Below, one piece after another: positions 44,255-54,804 of a stretch of 64,000 nt of DNA. The notes beneath the pieces were generated by a model. It did no database searches and was not told where the DNA came from. It worked only from the letters and a program-made list of their open reading frames with translations. The translations under genes and the position numbers were made by a program. This stretch comes from Pyropia yezoensis (Eukaryota; Rhodophyta; Bangiophyceae; Bangiales; Bangiaceae): NCBI GenBank assembly GCA_009829735.1, contig CM020619.1, forward strand, positions 27,678,063-27,742,062, in the 5' to 3' direction. Each line of letters begins with the position of its first letter. The first letter of the stretch is position 1.

Positions 44255-45033
44255 GATAGTGGTGGGTATCGCACGGTGTGCCGGAGGTGGGATGGCGCGC
44301 GCTGCCAATGTAGGCGACACGCCTACTCAGCGCCCGTCGCACCGGCTCTTTTGGATTTTCCGTTGTTGCATGCAGTCCCATTGGATGCCGACATCGATTC
44401 TCCCGTCCCATTGGACAGCAATCGTCTGTCGGCAGCTTGCTACGCTACGCACATGGCATTGGCCACGTTTCATAGAGAAAGTCGCAAGCTGTGACAAGCG
44501 TTGGTCGATGAGCGCTGTGCGTGCGTCCGAAGCAGAACACTTCAGCTGAAACCTCGGCACAGAGTCAATTGGGTCATCGGGATCAGACACTGCTCAATTG
44601 AATGGCGATGGCCTGCTCGTCACTGCAGCTGGCCGCGGGCGGCCGGCCATCCACAAAGGTGTTCCCCCGTCGCCCAAAGATCCAGGTCGGGCGGCCGACG
44701 GGGCACCAAGATCCTGAATGTGCCGACTGGCTATCATGTGTGCACTCGTGGCCAAGGCCATCGTCAGCCAGCAATGGCGCGTGCGCTGGCGGCCGCCGCC
44801 TCCACCTCTCAGGACATGGCAGTGGGGGAAGCGTCTTTAATCTGCCACGTGCCCGCTCAACGCTGGGCGGGGAACGGGTCGTCAGCACCGCGCGGGCCTA
44901 TCGGTATTGGTGGCTGCAAAGCCCTACGCTAAGAACTTCAAACGCTTCAATGCACTGTTTATTTCCTACCAATCTTTGTCCTCTTGATGTATGTCAGGAC
45001 GGTCCGCTCAGCCTCAGCAAACTGCGCCCGTGC
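44255..45033. other. Intergenic, no gene seen
   Basis: 3' flank of the DDE-like gene. Mixed composition, several ATTGG motifs, no terminal inverted repeat matching 48.1-48.8 kb found by eye. Confidence 0.4.
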
Positions 45034-48000
45034 TCAAGCCTCGCGCTCTGCTTCCGCTTTGGCTAAGGTCGCCTGACTGTGGCGCAGGCCACGCTTGTTC
45101 GCAGCGAGCCGCTTGTCGCCGGGTTTGGGGTTGTGGACCCCAGGTCGAGCCTTCTTGCGGATGGCTGACCTCAACCGCACGGTCGCGGGACTCGTCCTAC
45201 TCGCGAGAGCCATTGAGGCCACCAGCTTGCCGCTCGACTGCAACTCGGTGTCAGCTGTGAACCGCGCCGCATTCTGCTTGTAGAATCCGTGGCATGCCTC
45301 GATTGCTTGTTCCGCATAAAGGCCAAGGCTGCCAAATCGCGCCATGAACGCCCCGGCGTGGCACAGCAGGATGTGGAGCTTAGGCGAAGCATTGACCCAC
45401 GGGAACCGCCCAGCGAGCAAAGCAACGAGCCGCTCGGCCCCAACAGTGAACTGCTGCTGCTCCGCAGCAGATATGTCGTCGGCACGGTTCAGGGTGGGGA
45501 CGATCCCACGCCACGAGTCCCAAGCCTCTGCGTAGCTGCTGCAAAGCCCTTCCGACACGAGCCCGTCCAGTGCTTGACAGACGATGCCGCTCCGCGCGGC
45601 AATCCGGTGGCAATGCCTGCCAATGAAGTTGCCCCCGTGGTACGGGACCGGCCGCACTCCAACGCCCCAGAGCAATTTGCTCGAAAGCTCCAACGCAAAA
45701 AGAAGCGCAGCTGCGGCGCCGCGCTCAAAATGTACGGCCTCAACCGCTAGCCGCAGCAGTCGTAGCGTAACTCCAATTGTCAGGTGCAGTGGTAGTGGAA
45801 CAATCTGGCGGGGATCTACGGCCACAAGGGGGATGTTCTCAACCGACAAGTGGGTGGCTTGACTCATGGTCTCAATGCGTGTGCACATGAGCGCCTCACG
45901 CGTGCCCACTAGTTGTGAGTACAACCCAGGAAAAGTTAACGGAGGGGGAGGCTTGACGTCCTGAAGCGTGCCGTACTTGACGTCGATTGCGCGGTGCGCC
46001 CGACTGGGTGCTCGTGTGCGGAGACACCTCAGGCAGGGCATCGTTGCGCTCGGTCCCTTGTGTCCAACCACGGTGCACAGCGCCTCGTATTCTCCTGACA
46101 GAAAAAGACGGACGGCTCGTCGGTGACCGTCAAGCACAACACCATACAGTAAAAGGTCTTGAATCTGCGCCACGTGAGATTCCAACATAGCCGCCACCTG
46201 TGGGTACTTGTCTTTCTGGCAGGGGCACGCAGCCAAAAGGAGGGTGTTGCGGATGTTGTTTGGTTGGTCTTGATTCATGAAGCCGAGCACAATCTTCTCA
46301 GATGCTGGCGCGCCACCCTTGTCCAATCCGAGTGACAACTGCACGTCGCGCATGTCGTCAGGCGGACACCCGTCGGGATACGCTGGTTGTCCATCGTCTG
46401 GTACCACGTATTCACGCGTCTGCCTCATGAGCGCACCCTCGTGAGTGCGCACTGGGCGCTCCCTGAAGACACCGGCGCTCCACAGGGCGCTCAAGCTTTG
46501 CTCTACTGCAGCGCGCATATTCTTGATATGCACACCTGATTCATCAATCTGCACTGCTGCTGCAGGGCTCCATGCCATAGCCGCTCTGGCGCTCCTGAGG
46601 GCGTGGGTGCTTGCCATCCCACAATTCTCAGTGCCAAGAGAGAGTCGTAAAGCGTTGTACTTCTTGTCGCTTAAGCCGAGAGCTGCTAAAACGCCGACCT
46701 GGTCGGCTGCTGACAAAGGAGTTGAGATTGACGACGCGCATCTTCCTGCTCCGTTCGAGCGTCTTGCACCACCCGCTAAGCGCTTGATTCTCTGGCTCTT
46801 GAGGACCTTGTCCTTCAGCTGCATGCCTGTGCGGCTGTAAGAACTAACCCGCCCATTCCTGTGCTTCACAAGGATGGTCTCAGGCTTCGCACGTGCGAGC
46901 AATGCCTTCATCGTCTGGACCCCAAGAAGTTCCTCAACATCTTTGGTTGTCCGCGCCGCCAGTAATCCAGCCAGATAGGCACGCGCGACACGACGAAGAT
47001 CCGACTCCTCCGCCATCACACAGCACGGGACGGGGGGAGCGCCAGCGCACGTGGCGGGGACGCCACCCAAACGGCACGCGAACCTGGCAGGCGCGCTGTC
47101 GACAGCGGTACTTCCAGTCGCGCGCGGGCAGCACCTGAGACAGGGGGCGCTACCGCCGACGGCGATGCCGCCACCCAGCCGGCGGGTGCAACTTGCACGC
47201 GTGCTGTCGACCGTGGGCGGGTCAGCCGCGCTGGGGGAGCACGTGTGGGAGGGGGCGCTAGCGCCGACGGCGATGCCGCAATTCAGCCGGTAGGTGCAAC
47301 TTGCACGTGCGCCGTCGACCGCGGGAGCGCCAGTCACGCGCGGGGGGCAAGTGAGGGAGGGGGCGCCGCCGCCGACGGTGATGCCGCTGCCCTGGTGGCA
47401 GGTGCAACTTGCACGTGCGCTGTCGACCGTGGGCTCGTCAGCCGCGCTGGGGGAGCACGTGTGGGAGGGGGCGCTATCGCCGACGGCGATGCCGCCACCC
47501 ACACAGCAGGTGCAATGTGCAGGCACGTCGTCCACAGTGGAAACACCGCTTGCGCGGGGGGAGCACGCACGGGGTTGGGCGGCACGGCTCGCGCGGAGGA
47601 TACTTCCCAGACCGCACGCTAGAGTTGCAGGCCCGCCCCTCACAGAGGAACCGCCGGTTGTGCGCGGCTGGGTCGCCGGCGCACACGCGGCACCGGCGAT
47701 TCCATCACCGTCCAAAAGTAGGGCAAGTCCATCAGCAGGGCTCCTACGCCTCTTCTTGCGTTGGTAGCAAGGGTTGCACTCGCCTCTTGGAACCCCATCT
47801 AAGTCGTTGTAAGTAGGGTTCCGGAGTCTTGATGTTGGTAGTGCTGCAACCGACAGGAGTAGGAGCTGGTCACGTGCGCGAGCCGGGTCGCCCTCGGCCG
47901 CTCGCTTCCACTCCTCGGCGGTGGCACAGTCTTTCAAGAAGAACAGGGAACATCGGCTACAGCAGAAAGCAAGCGCAGAGCCAGAAAAAACTTTGTTTAT

Positions 48001-48105
48001 CTCCGAGGAAGAGAATACACGCCTGTTGGGATGTGTTGGATCAGCCCTTGCATAGAAAACATGCAGGCTCATCGCTGAGAGGGAGAACAGTGGTTCACAA
48101 CACAT
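45034..48105 (-). CDS. RNase-H/DDE-like transposase-type protein with RAG1-like zinc spacing
   Basis: Uninterrupted 1,023-aa frame from ATG 48105 to stop 45034. The N-terminus has a possible zinc domain (CCSRC..., later CNPC). It is followed by a Cys-rich region of five 36-aa repeats (about residues 165-340), then a basic helical segment. The core has a strand VQLSLGLDKGG (Asp about 595) and LFLSGEYEALC (Glu about 672, in a place where relatives as I recall have Asp). Next come a CLRC pair (about 690-693), LPLHLTIGVT, YHGGNFIGRHCH and a C-terminal KLHILLCH...LYAEQAIEACH. H-x4-H-x19-E here matches the RAG1/Transib arrangement, in which the zinc histidines precede the third catalytic residue. 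The C-terminus is basic. No terminal repeats were found. Probably a transposase or a domesticated relative; the RAG1 link is structural inference. Confidence 0.6.
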   Translation of the reverse strand: MCCEPLFSLSAMSLHVFYARADPTHPNRRVFSSSEINKVFSGSALAFCCSRCSLFFLKDCATAEEWKRAAEGDPARARDQLLLLSVAALPTSRLRNPTYNDLDGVPRGECNPCYQRKKRRRSPADGLALLLDGDGIAGAACAPATQPRTTGGSSVRGGPATLACGLGSILRASRAAQPRACSPRASGVSTVDDVPAHCTCCVGGGIAVGDSAPSHTCSPSAADEPTVDSARASCTCHQGSGITVGGGAPSLTCPPRVTGAPAVDGARASCTYRLNCGIAVGASAPSHTCSPSAADPPTVDSTRASCTRRLGGGIAVGGSAPCLRCCPRATGSTAVDSAPARFACRLGGVPATCAGAPPVPCCVMAEESDLRRVARAYLAGLLAARTTKDVEELLGVQTMKALLARAKPETILVKHRNGRVSSYSRTGMQLKDKVLKSQRIKRLAGGARRSNGAGRCASSISTPLSAADQVGVLAALGLSDKKYNALRLSLGTENCGMASTHALRSARAAMAWSPAAAVQIDESGVHIKNMRAAVEQSLSALWSAGVFRERPVRTHEGALMRQTREYVVPDDGQPAYPDGCPPDDMRDVQLSLGLDKGGAPASEKIVLGFMNQDQPNNIRNTLLLAACPCQKDKYPQVAAMLESHVAQIQDLLLYGVVLDGHRRAVRLFLSGEYEALCTVVGHKGPSATMPCLRCLRTRAPSRAHRAIDVKYGTLQDVKPPPPLTFPGLYSQLVGTREALMCTRIETMSQATHLSVENIPLVAVDPRQIVPLPLHLTIGVTLRLLRLAVEAVHFERGAAAALLFALELSSKLLWGVGVRPVPYHGGNFIGRHCHRIAARSGIVCQALDGLVSEGLCSSYAEAWDSWRGIVPTLNRADDISAAEQQQFTVGAERLVALLAGRFPWVNASPKLHILLCHAGAFMARFGSLGLYAEQAIEACHGFYKQNAARFTADTELQSSGKLVASMALASRTSPATVRLRSAIRKKARPGVHNPKPGDKRLAANKRGLRHSQATLAKAEAEREA
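47098..47600 (-). repeat. 108-bp coding tandem repeat (about 5 copies), Cys-rich
   Basis: The GTCGAC marker recurs at 47098, 47207, 47314 and 47422, with a variant at 47527, a period of about 108 bp. Each encodes a 36-aa unit of the form ASCT...GGGIAVG..AP.HTCSP.A...PTVDSAR with two or three cysteines. Confidence 0.9.
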
Positions 48106-49079
48106 AGCCAGAACGGCCTGCGCTCAAGGAACAGAATAGCCGTCACTAAGAGGGCACATCACAGTGTTTGTCGGGGCGATGCACAGATAATTGGCAAGCG
48201 TACCTCTGTCCGTCGACCGGCGAATGCCGGTACTCATTGCGTCCCTGCATTCCGCGCGGTGGCAGTCCTCAAGAAGAAATGAGTCTGGAACTGACCACCC
48301 AGGGAAGCGAATCCGCCTGTATGTCTGGATGCAGCCGCGGGTCACTGTCTTGGTCGCAGTGTCTGTAAGCGTCGCCGGACGCAGACACCCTGCCACGAAT
48401 CGTTGACCGCTGCTGCGAGCAAGGATGGTTCACTTCCCACGATGACGGAAAGCGCGCGCGCCGGCACGCAACCGAATTGTGGGGGCCGCAGTTGATTTTG
48501 CCTTCTCCAGGCAGTGGCAGTTTCCATGGCCGTGCTGTAATGGGGCATCGTATTTTCGTCGAGTTTCAATCCAAAAGAGCCACCTTGAGTAGGCGTGGCG
48601 ACAGCGGCGTGCCATGACATGTGCATCTGCAGTGAAATTCTCACTCTGGGACTGCCTCACTTCTTTTAAATATCCTCGCAAATGCTGCTCATTATTTTGC
48701 GCGGTACATTCACTCTCGCTGAGGACGGCCCTCTGTGCGATGTGCGGCACGATTATGTGATGGGGGTCATACAACCGAGCCGCACATAACCGCGTACGCA
48801 CTGTACTTCGCCCCTGTTTACTTCGCCGCCGCCCTCTTCACCGCCGTCGCCTTCGCCGCCCTCACCCCGCCGTGGGCACACCCCCCCCCCCGCACCATGC
48901 TCGCGGCACCGCCTCGGCAGCGGGCAGTACGCACACGCCGCGCTGCACACTACCGCACGCGACGCGTGAAGAAAACTACAAAAGAAAAGAGGGGGAGTAG
49001 CAACGCAACCCGCCCACCCACCCGCCGTGAGCGCACGCCTCCTCCCCCCGCCCCAGGTCGCTCCCTCCCGCACCGGCTG
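48106..49079. other. 5' flank of DDE-like gene, no gene seen
   Basis: Mixed then C-rich sequence. CACAGTG, the heptamer type used by Transib/RAG elements, occurs at about 48157 but points the wrong way for a right end. No paired end was found. Confidence 0.4.
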
Positions 49080-50258
49080 CTACGCCTTGTCCCCCCCAAC
49101 GCGGGCGGCCAAGACGCCAAGCAGGCCGACGGTCTCACGCAGGACCTTCCCGCCCCCCCCGCCCCCGGCCTGCAGCACCAGGGCCACCCCCTCCACGTGG
49201 CCCCGCGCCCAGTGGCCGGCGGGCAGCACGCCCGCCACACCCGCCCAGCCGCCGCCGCCGGGCCCCCACGCGGCATCGTCATCGGCCGCCGCGGCGGAGC
49301 GGCCACCCAGCTGCGGTGCCTCCCCCCCGGGGCCGCCACTGTCGACGCCGCCGCCGCCGCCGCCGCTGCCGCCGCCATCGGCCAGCGCGTCTGCGGCGGC
49401 GGCAAGGCCTTCAAGCGCCGTCGCCCGCTCTGCCGACGCGTACCACGCGTCCATGGCGGCCTTGCCAGACCTCCCACGGTCCGAGGCGCCGCCGTCGCCG
49501 CTCCGTCCACCACCACCGCCCCGGCGGTGGGGGCGGCCGCCCCGTCCACGGTTACCACCACGGTCGGCGCCGCCACGGGCGCGCGGCCGGTGGCGCCCAT
49601 GCTCCCCGCCGCCCCCGCCGCCAACGTCCCCTCGCTCGCCACCGGCACGAACGCGGCCGACAGGCCACCCACCATTAACTCCGTCGTGGCGGCTTGCGCG
49701 GCTCCCCCGCTCCCCGCCACCCCAGCGCCCGTCGGCTGCCGTGTCGTGCGTCTGTGGCAGGGGCGCCGGTGGCGCGCTCTCCGCCGCGCGGATCACGTCG
49801 GAGAGGCAGGTGAGCGTCGGGCTGGGCGGCGCGGCGGCGAGCCCACCACGGGCGGGAGCGGCGCGGCCCCCCCTGCCGCCCCGGTCGCGGTCACCGCCAC
49901 GGCGGCCGTGGCGGTCGTGGCGGTCGTGGCGGTCGTGGCGGTCGTGGCGGTCGCGGCCGTCGCGGCTGCCGCTGCCACGGCCCGCCGCACTCGCCACAGG
50001 CGGGCGGAGGCCGCCGCCAGCGGATTCCAGCGCCGGCAATGACAGCCGCGGCAGCGCCGTGGGCAGCCGCCGCCCCGCCGTCGACGGCAGCGGCCGGCCG
50101 CGGCCCGCGGGGGCGAGCACCTGGCCGCCCCCGGCCGCCGCCGCGGCCGACGGGGTAGACAGGCGGGGAGGGGGAGGGGGGGGGCGAGAGTACCGAGAGA
50201 GCTGACTCAAGGAGGGGAGAGGGGCAAGAGATGAGGGGGGGCGAAGGGGAGGGGGCAT
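49080..50258 (-). CDS. Possible low-complexity protein gene
   Basis: Minus-strand frames are Gly/Arg/Ala/Pro-rich. One part, AMDAWYASAERATALEGLAA followed by ADALADGGGSG (49360-49460), looks like genuine helix. Upstream, at 49600-49720, the plausible frame shifts (ELMVGGLSAAFVPVASEGTL). A 9-bp repeat GGTCGTGGC (49913-49948 and variants) encodes HDR repeats. Frame changes and low complexity leave the structure unresolved. No family recognised. Confidence 0.25.
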   Translation of the reverse strand: MPPPLRPPSSLAPLPSLSQLSRYSRPPPPPPRLSTPSAAAAAGGGQVLAPAGRGRPLPSTAGRRLPTALPRLSLPALESAGGGLRPPVASAAGRGSGSRDGRDRHDRHDRHDRHDRHGRRGGDRDRGGRGGRAAPARGGLAAAPPSPTLTCLSDVIRAAESAPPAPLPQTHDTAADGRWGGGERGSRASRHDGVNGGWPVGRVRAGGERGDVGGGGGGEHGRHRPRARGGADRGGNRGRGGRPHRRGGGGGRSGDGGASDRGRSGKAAMDAWYASAERATALEGLAAAADALADGGGSGGGGGGVDSGGPGGEAPQLGGRSAAAADDDAAWGPGGGGWAGVAGVLPAGHWARGHVEGVALVLQAGGGGGGKVLRETVGLLGVLAARVGGDKA

Positions 50259-51746
50259 CGTGCCGTGACGGGGGGGCGCAGTGGGGGGGGTGGGTGTCGG
50301 CAGGAGAGAGGGAGGTCAACGAGGACCTCGGTCAGCAGCTGGCAGAGAAGACCGTCCAAAGTACAAAAAGGGCGCGACGGAACGACACGGGGGCGGTAGG
50401 TGGGGTCTCCCAGCTGCGTATTACCACGATGGGTCGGAGACACACGGGGACATGAGGTGACGGAGGAGGGTGGGCGGTGGCGTTGGCCCGTCCAACGCTG
50501 GATCCGCTCAGGAGTCGGCTCTGCGATCCCGACGTCGACGGGCGGCCACACGAGTCAGGGGCTGAAAGAAAACCAGGACCATTTTTATAGAACCATTACG
50601 ATTCCTGAATTCAATACATTGTCAGATTTTGGACTGATGCATCAGCCTTGCTGCTACATCAAGGCGCCCACCTGCAGGTGCGCTTCTTCGCGGCGCTCTG
50701 CTTTCTGTTTCTGCGTCCGCCACCCCCCGCGCGCGCCGTCTCGCTCAGCACCCCCCCTCCCCCGCCAACCTCCCCACCGCCGTCCACACCGACGGCGCGA
50801 GCCCCACAAACGAAGAGTCACCGTCCCGCCGCTGCGCCATGTCCATTCGTGCGATCTGGCGGCACACGTCGACGTTGGCAGTGACGTCGTCGCTGGCGGT
50901 GGGCGTGGTGACGGCGGTGGGCGTGGCGACGGTAGTGGGCGTGGCGACGGTAGTGGGCGTGGCGACGGTAGTGGGCGTGGTGTGCTCTCGTTGCCACATA
51001 CATCGTCGCAACCTCCAAAAAGAAATGTTCGCAGTTCTCCAACTTGCGAGCTCGTGCGAGCACTGCACGCACCCCCCAGGAGAGGCCATTTCAAACGGGT
51101 GTCTGGGGCTCGTAGTGCTCGCATGTGCTCGCACAGCCCGAGCACCTTCTTGTGGTTTGCGACGACATTCACCCGCGACAACTTCCACTCCCAGCCCCCA
51201 AGGACAAAATTGGGGGATCAACAGTACGCACGCCACGTGCTACTGTAGTGCAAAGCGGCTCCCACGCACGCCCCCTCCGTGCATCAATGATCGGGGATGC
51301 ACTCGTGTTCCCTCGTCCCAGCTGTCCTGCAGGATTTCTGCACCGTGAGGCGGGCTCCCGCCTTCCCTCCCCGCGTCCCTTCTCCAAACCGCATGCCCGC
51401 GCGCAACCCATCCCCCTCCTCCCTTCCCCCGCGTCCCTGTCCCCTGCTCATCCCTTCCCCTACTGGCCCCTCCCGCCGTTCCCGTCCCTCGATCCTCCCT
51501 TCCCCGCCGCTGCCCCCCGGCGTTTGCGGGCCGGGCGGCGGCTGGCCCGTGCCTTCGGGTGCCGTAGATCAACCGGCGGGGGGAAAGGGGCGGGAGCAGG
51601 GTGAGCGTCGTGCCGCCCCGTCCCAGGCCGAGGGGTCGCGCCGCAGCGCTCGTCCCATCACGCCCCAGCCGCGCCCCTCCCCCCTTTCTTGCCATCCTGC
51701 GTCGTCGGCAGCCGCGGCTTGCACCCGCCGGTGGGGGGTGGGGACG
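50259..51746. other. Spacer and 5' flank of F-box gene
   Basis: Includes an 18-bp minisatellite and pyrimidine-rich sequence up to the F-box ATG. The F-box frame is open upstream to 51297 without an ATG, probably 5' UTR. No other gene supported. Confidence 0.45.
50905..50976. repeat. 18-bp minisatellite, 4 copies
   Basis: GTGGCGACGGTAGTGGGC three times (50923, 50941, 50959) after one variant unit at 50905. The period is a multiple of three, but no surrounding gene is supported. Confidence 0.9.
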
Positions 51747-53621
51747 ATGGAAGTAGATGGTGGTGCGGGGCTGGGGCGGCCGCCGCCGCCGCAGCCGCCG
51801 CTGCTGCCACGGCCGTCGGGCGCGCCCCCCGTGGCGCCGGGCCTGCTCGGCCTCCCCCACGAGCTGCTGTGCCTCGTCGCCGAGTGCCTCGCTGCGGCCG
51901 CTGCGGCGGAGCGGGCGGCGGCCGTGCGGGTGGCCGGCGTCGACGCGTTTGCACCATCCGCCCTGGACGAGCCGTGGGTGGGGGGGAGGGGCGCCGACAG
52001 CAACAGCGGCGGCGTTGCGGGTGGCGGCGGCGGCGGCGGCGACGGCGCCCCCCCGCTTCCCGACGGATCCCATGGCCTGTTGCTGTCGCGCCCCGTCGCG
52101 CGGGCGATGCTGCCGTGGTCCCTCACCTGCCGGCGGCTGTGGCAGGTGTGGCGGGACGTGCGGGCGGCGGCGGTGACGGCGGTGGACGTGGGTGGCGCGG
52201 CCGATTGTGCCGCGGCGGCTGCGGTAGTGCGGCTGCCGCACGTGACCGTCGTGTCTGCTGACGGCGGGCCCGGGCAGTGGGGCGCCTTTTCCTCCAGCGC
52301 CGACGGCCGCATGCCCGACCCGGTCCTCGTCACCGAGGGGCTGCAGCAGTGGCCGCCGGGCCGGCCGGGCATCGCCGCTTTTTCCATGGTTGGCGCCCCC
52401 ACCGGCCGTGGCGGCGAAGCGCCGGGCCTGCTGTGCTCACTGTCGCCCCGTGTGGGCGCCGCCCTGTCGTCTGCTCCGCACGTGTCGTCGCTGCGGCGGC
52501 TGTGCCTGGTCGTGGGCCCGCCGGCAGGGCGGGTCGTGTCGCTCCTCGACGCGGTCGGCGCGCACCTCACGGACCTGACGCTGCTGATGGAGCACGACCC
52601 CAGCCACATGAAGCCGCTCAACCGCCTCCTCGCGGGGGTGGGGCGGTCGATGCGACGGCTGGTGCTCAACTGTACCATTTCCTTTGCTGGCACCGAAGCG
52701 TCTTGGCTGGTGACCCAGTGCCCCGATTTGGAGGTTCTCCATCTCCTGAACATGTTTTGGCTGGTGCGCGACGACGGGGATGGCAACCCCTGGTGTGTTG
52801 CGCCGGGCACTGACTTCATGGACCCCGGTGATGAACAGCAAGACGTTGTGCAGGACGATGCACTGGGAATCTTGGCGGCCAATCTGCGCCTCGAGGAGCT
52901 GGTGGTCTCTGCCTGTGTCGAAGTAGAGGCTCCCTCTAGTTCGGAAGACGGGTCGGCGGTGGAGCCGGTGTGGGTGACGCCCAGCCCCTCGATCGCGGCG
53001 GTCGGGTCCGCGCTGGCCGCCCTGTCCCCGTCGCTGCAGCGGTTTGGGCTGGCGTCGTGCGCGTCCATTGGGCCGCTCGTCGCCGCCTTCCCGCCGCTGC
53101 CGCAACTGACGGGCCTCCGGCTGGACTGGTCCACGGCCGACGCGGCGGTGTCCAACGTGCAGCTGCTGCCGGCGGTGACCGCGCTGGCCCGGGCGGGTGC
53201 CGCGCCGCGCCTCGCCGACCTCACCCTGGTCCTGCCCGGGGCTGTCGACGGCGGCGACCGCGCTGCCGTTGCGCAGCTCAACCGCCTCACGCCCCTGACG
53301 CGGCTGCGGCTCGTATGCGTCCCGCACACCAGCAAAGATACCTGGGCGGCCACCGTCCTGGCCGCGGTCGCCCTGCCCTTGCTGGCCGAGCTCGTCGTCC
53401 AGGTGGCGGGGGACGCCCCTCTGGACGTGTCCATCCCAGGCCTCCGCCGTCGCTGCCCGTGCCTTTCGTCCCTCCGCATTCACAGTGCGAACGTCGGGCT
53501 GGCGCTGCTGCAGGGGCTGTCCGTGGCCGGCGTGCCGTCGACGTTTGTGCACTGCACGGTGTTGCCGGGGGTCACCCACGGGTGGGTGCGCCACGACCCC
53601 CTGCTGCGCTTCCGCTCGTAA
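51747..53621 (+). CDS. F-box/leucine-rich-repeat protein
   Basis: 624 aa from ATG 51747 (GACGATGGAAG) to the stop at 53619-53621. The first half of an F-box, GLPHELLCLVAECLAA, lies near residues 32-50. The matching second half, SLTCRRLWQVWRDV, comes only at about residues 123-137, so a Gly/Ala-rich insertion of some 70 residues splits the motif. At least ten degenerate leucine-rich repeats follow, for example SLRRLCLVVG, HLTDLTLLME, MRRLVLNCT, LEVLHLLN, LEELVVSAC, LQRFGLASC, LTGLRLDW, LADLTLVLPG, LTRLRLVCV and LSSLRIHS. The usual role is substrate selection in an SCF ubiquitin ligase via SKP1. The frame is intact and single-exon. Confidence 0.75.
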   Translation: MEVDGGAGLGRPPPPQPPLLPRPSGAPPVAPGLLGLPHELLCLVAECLAAAAAAERAAAVRVAGVDAFAPSALDEPWVGGRGADSNSGGVAGGGGGGGDGAPPLPDGSHGLLLSRPVARAMLPWSLTCRRLWQVWRDVRAAAVTAVDVGGAADCAAAAAVVRLPHVTVVSADGGPGQWGAFSSSADGRMPDPVLVTEGLQQWPPGRPGIAAFSMVGAPTGRGGEAPGLLCSLSPRVGAALSSAPHVSSLRRLCLVVGPPAGRVVSLLDAVGAHLTDLTLLMEHDPSHMKPLNRLLAGVGRSMRRLVLNCTISFAGTEASWLVTQCPDLEVLHLLNMFWLVRDDGDGNPWCVAPGTDFMDPGDEQQDVVQDDALGILAANLRLEELVVSACVEVEAPSSSEDGSAVEPVWVTPSPSIAAVGSALAALSPSLQRFGLASCASIGPLVAAFPPLPQLTGLRLDWSTADAAVSNVQLLPAVTALARAGAAPRLADLTLVLPGAVDGGDRAAVAQLNRLTPLTRLRLVCVPHTSKDTWAATVLAAVALPLLAELVVQVAGDAPLDVSIPGLRRRCPCLSSLRIHSANVGLALLQGLSVAGVPSTFVHCTVLPGVTHGWVRHDPLLRFRS

Positions 53622-54803
53622 GCGGGCGCGGTCGCGGGCGGGCGTCGTCGACGGGCAAGCCGCCGGGCGACTCGGGCGCTCGCCAACGGCTCCGGGGTCC
53701 CTGCAGTCGGCGCCTGTACAGGCCGACCAGAACGTTCCCACTTTACAAAGCGATTCCTGCCACCAAGGGCTCGCTGACCGGTGTGCTGCCCCGTCTCTTT
53801 CGTCGGCCGCGGCGGGTTGCCATAGCGACCGCGGTAGAGGGGTAGGTCCCACCACCCCTACGGAAAATCTCTTGGCAGGCAATCCAATCATCGGGGTATT
53901 CTATGATATGTGGCGGTTTTCTTTTTTGCGCGCCCCAGTTTCCCATTTTCTTTTATCAGTCGATGCGGCTCGACGAGCTCTGTCTTTTCAGCAGGGCACA
54001 CCCGGCCGGCCTCCACCCGACGCCACTCAATACGTCTGTATAAGGTGTGTAACAGCACGGGGGGGAGGGTGCCCGTGGCGCGCAGCGTGCACCCTGGTCA
54101 ACACCAAGGCCGCGCCGCGCCGGGGCGGATTGCTGCCGTTCAGCGCTGCTCAACGCACCCGACGCCCTCCGCAGCGGCGCCGCCGACGGCCAGGCGGCGG
54201 AGGGGGGTCGCGACCGCCGCGGCGCGACATGGTCGTCCTTGCCCACCCGTCGGCGCTGGACGCGTGTGGTGGGGCGGCGCTGGTGCCGCACGCCCCCGCC
54301 GGCCGCAGCGACGGCAAACGGCCGCGGCGGCGGCCTCGCAGGCGGCCGCGCCCGCAGGGCGTGCGGGGCGGGGCGGGTGGGGCGGGAGGCGTCGGCGGCG
54401 CCGGCGGGAGCAGCAGCAGCAGCGGTGGCAGCCGGCGGCGCCGGCGCCGGCGGCACGCGTGCGCCTGCGCGCACCCCCCGCCGGCCGCCCTACCGGCCGC
54501 CCGCGGCGACGGCCGCGTCGGCCACTGTCGGCGCCCTCCTCGCCACGGGGGTGCACGTCGCCCCCCCCCCCCCCGCGGCCATGATGCTCCCTTCCCCCCC
54601 GCCCCCACCGGCGCCCCCGGCGTGCCTCCCCTGCCTGCCATGGCAGCCGCCGCCGCCTCCACCGCTGCGACGCGTCAAGGCCCGCCGAGGTGCTCGGCCG
54701 GCTGCAATGAAGATGGCGGGGGGTCAGGGCGGGGGGAGGGTGGGCGACGATGCAGGCCCGACGGGTGGCAACGGCGGGCGGGGCTGCAACACGATGCCCC
54801 TCC

Positions 54804-54804
<1 letters not shown>

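Noticed and set aside
48150-48165. CACAGTG near the DDE-like gene as a Transib/RSS-like terminal heptamer
   Set aside because: It points the wrong way for the right end of the element and no partner was found at the left; a 7-mer occurs by chance.
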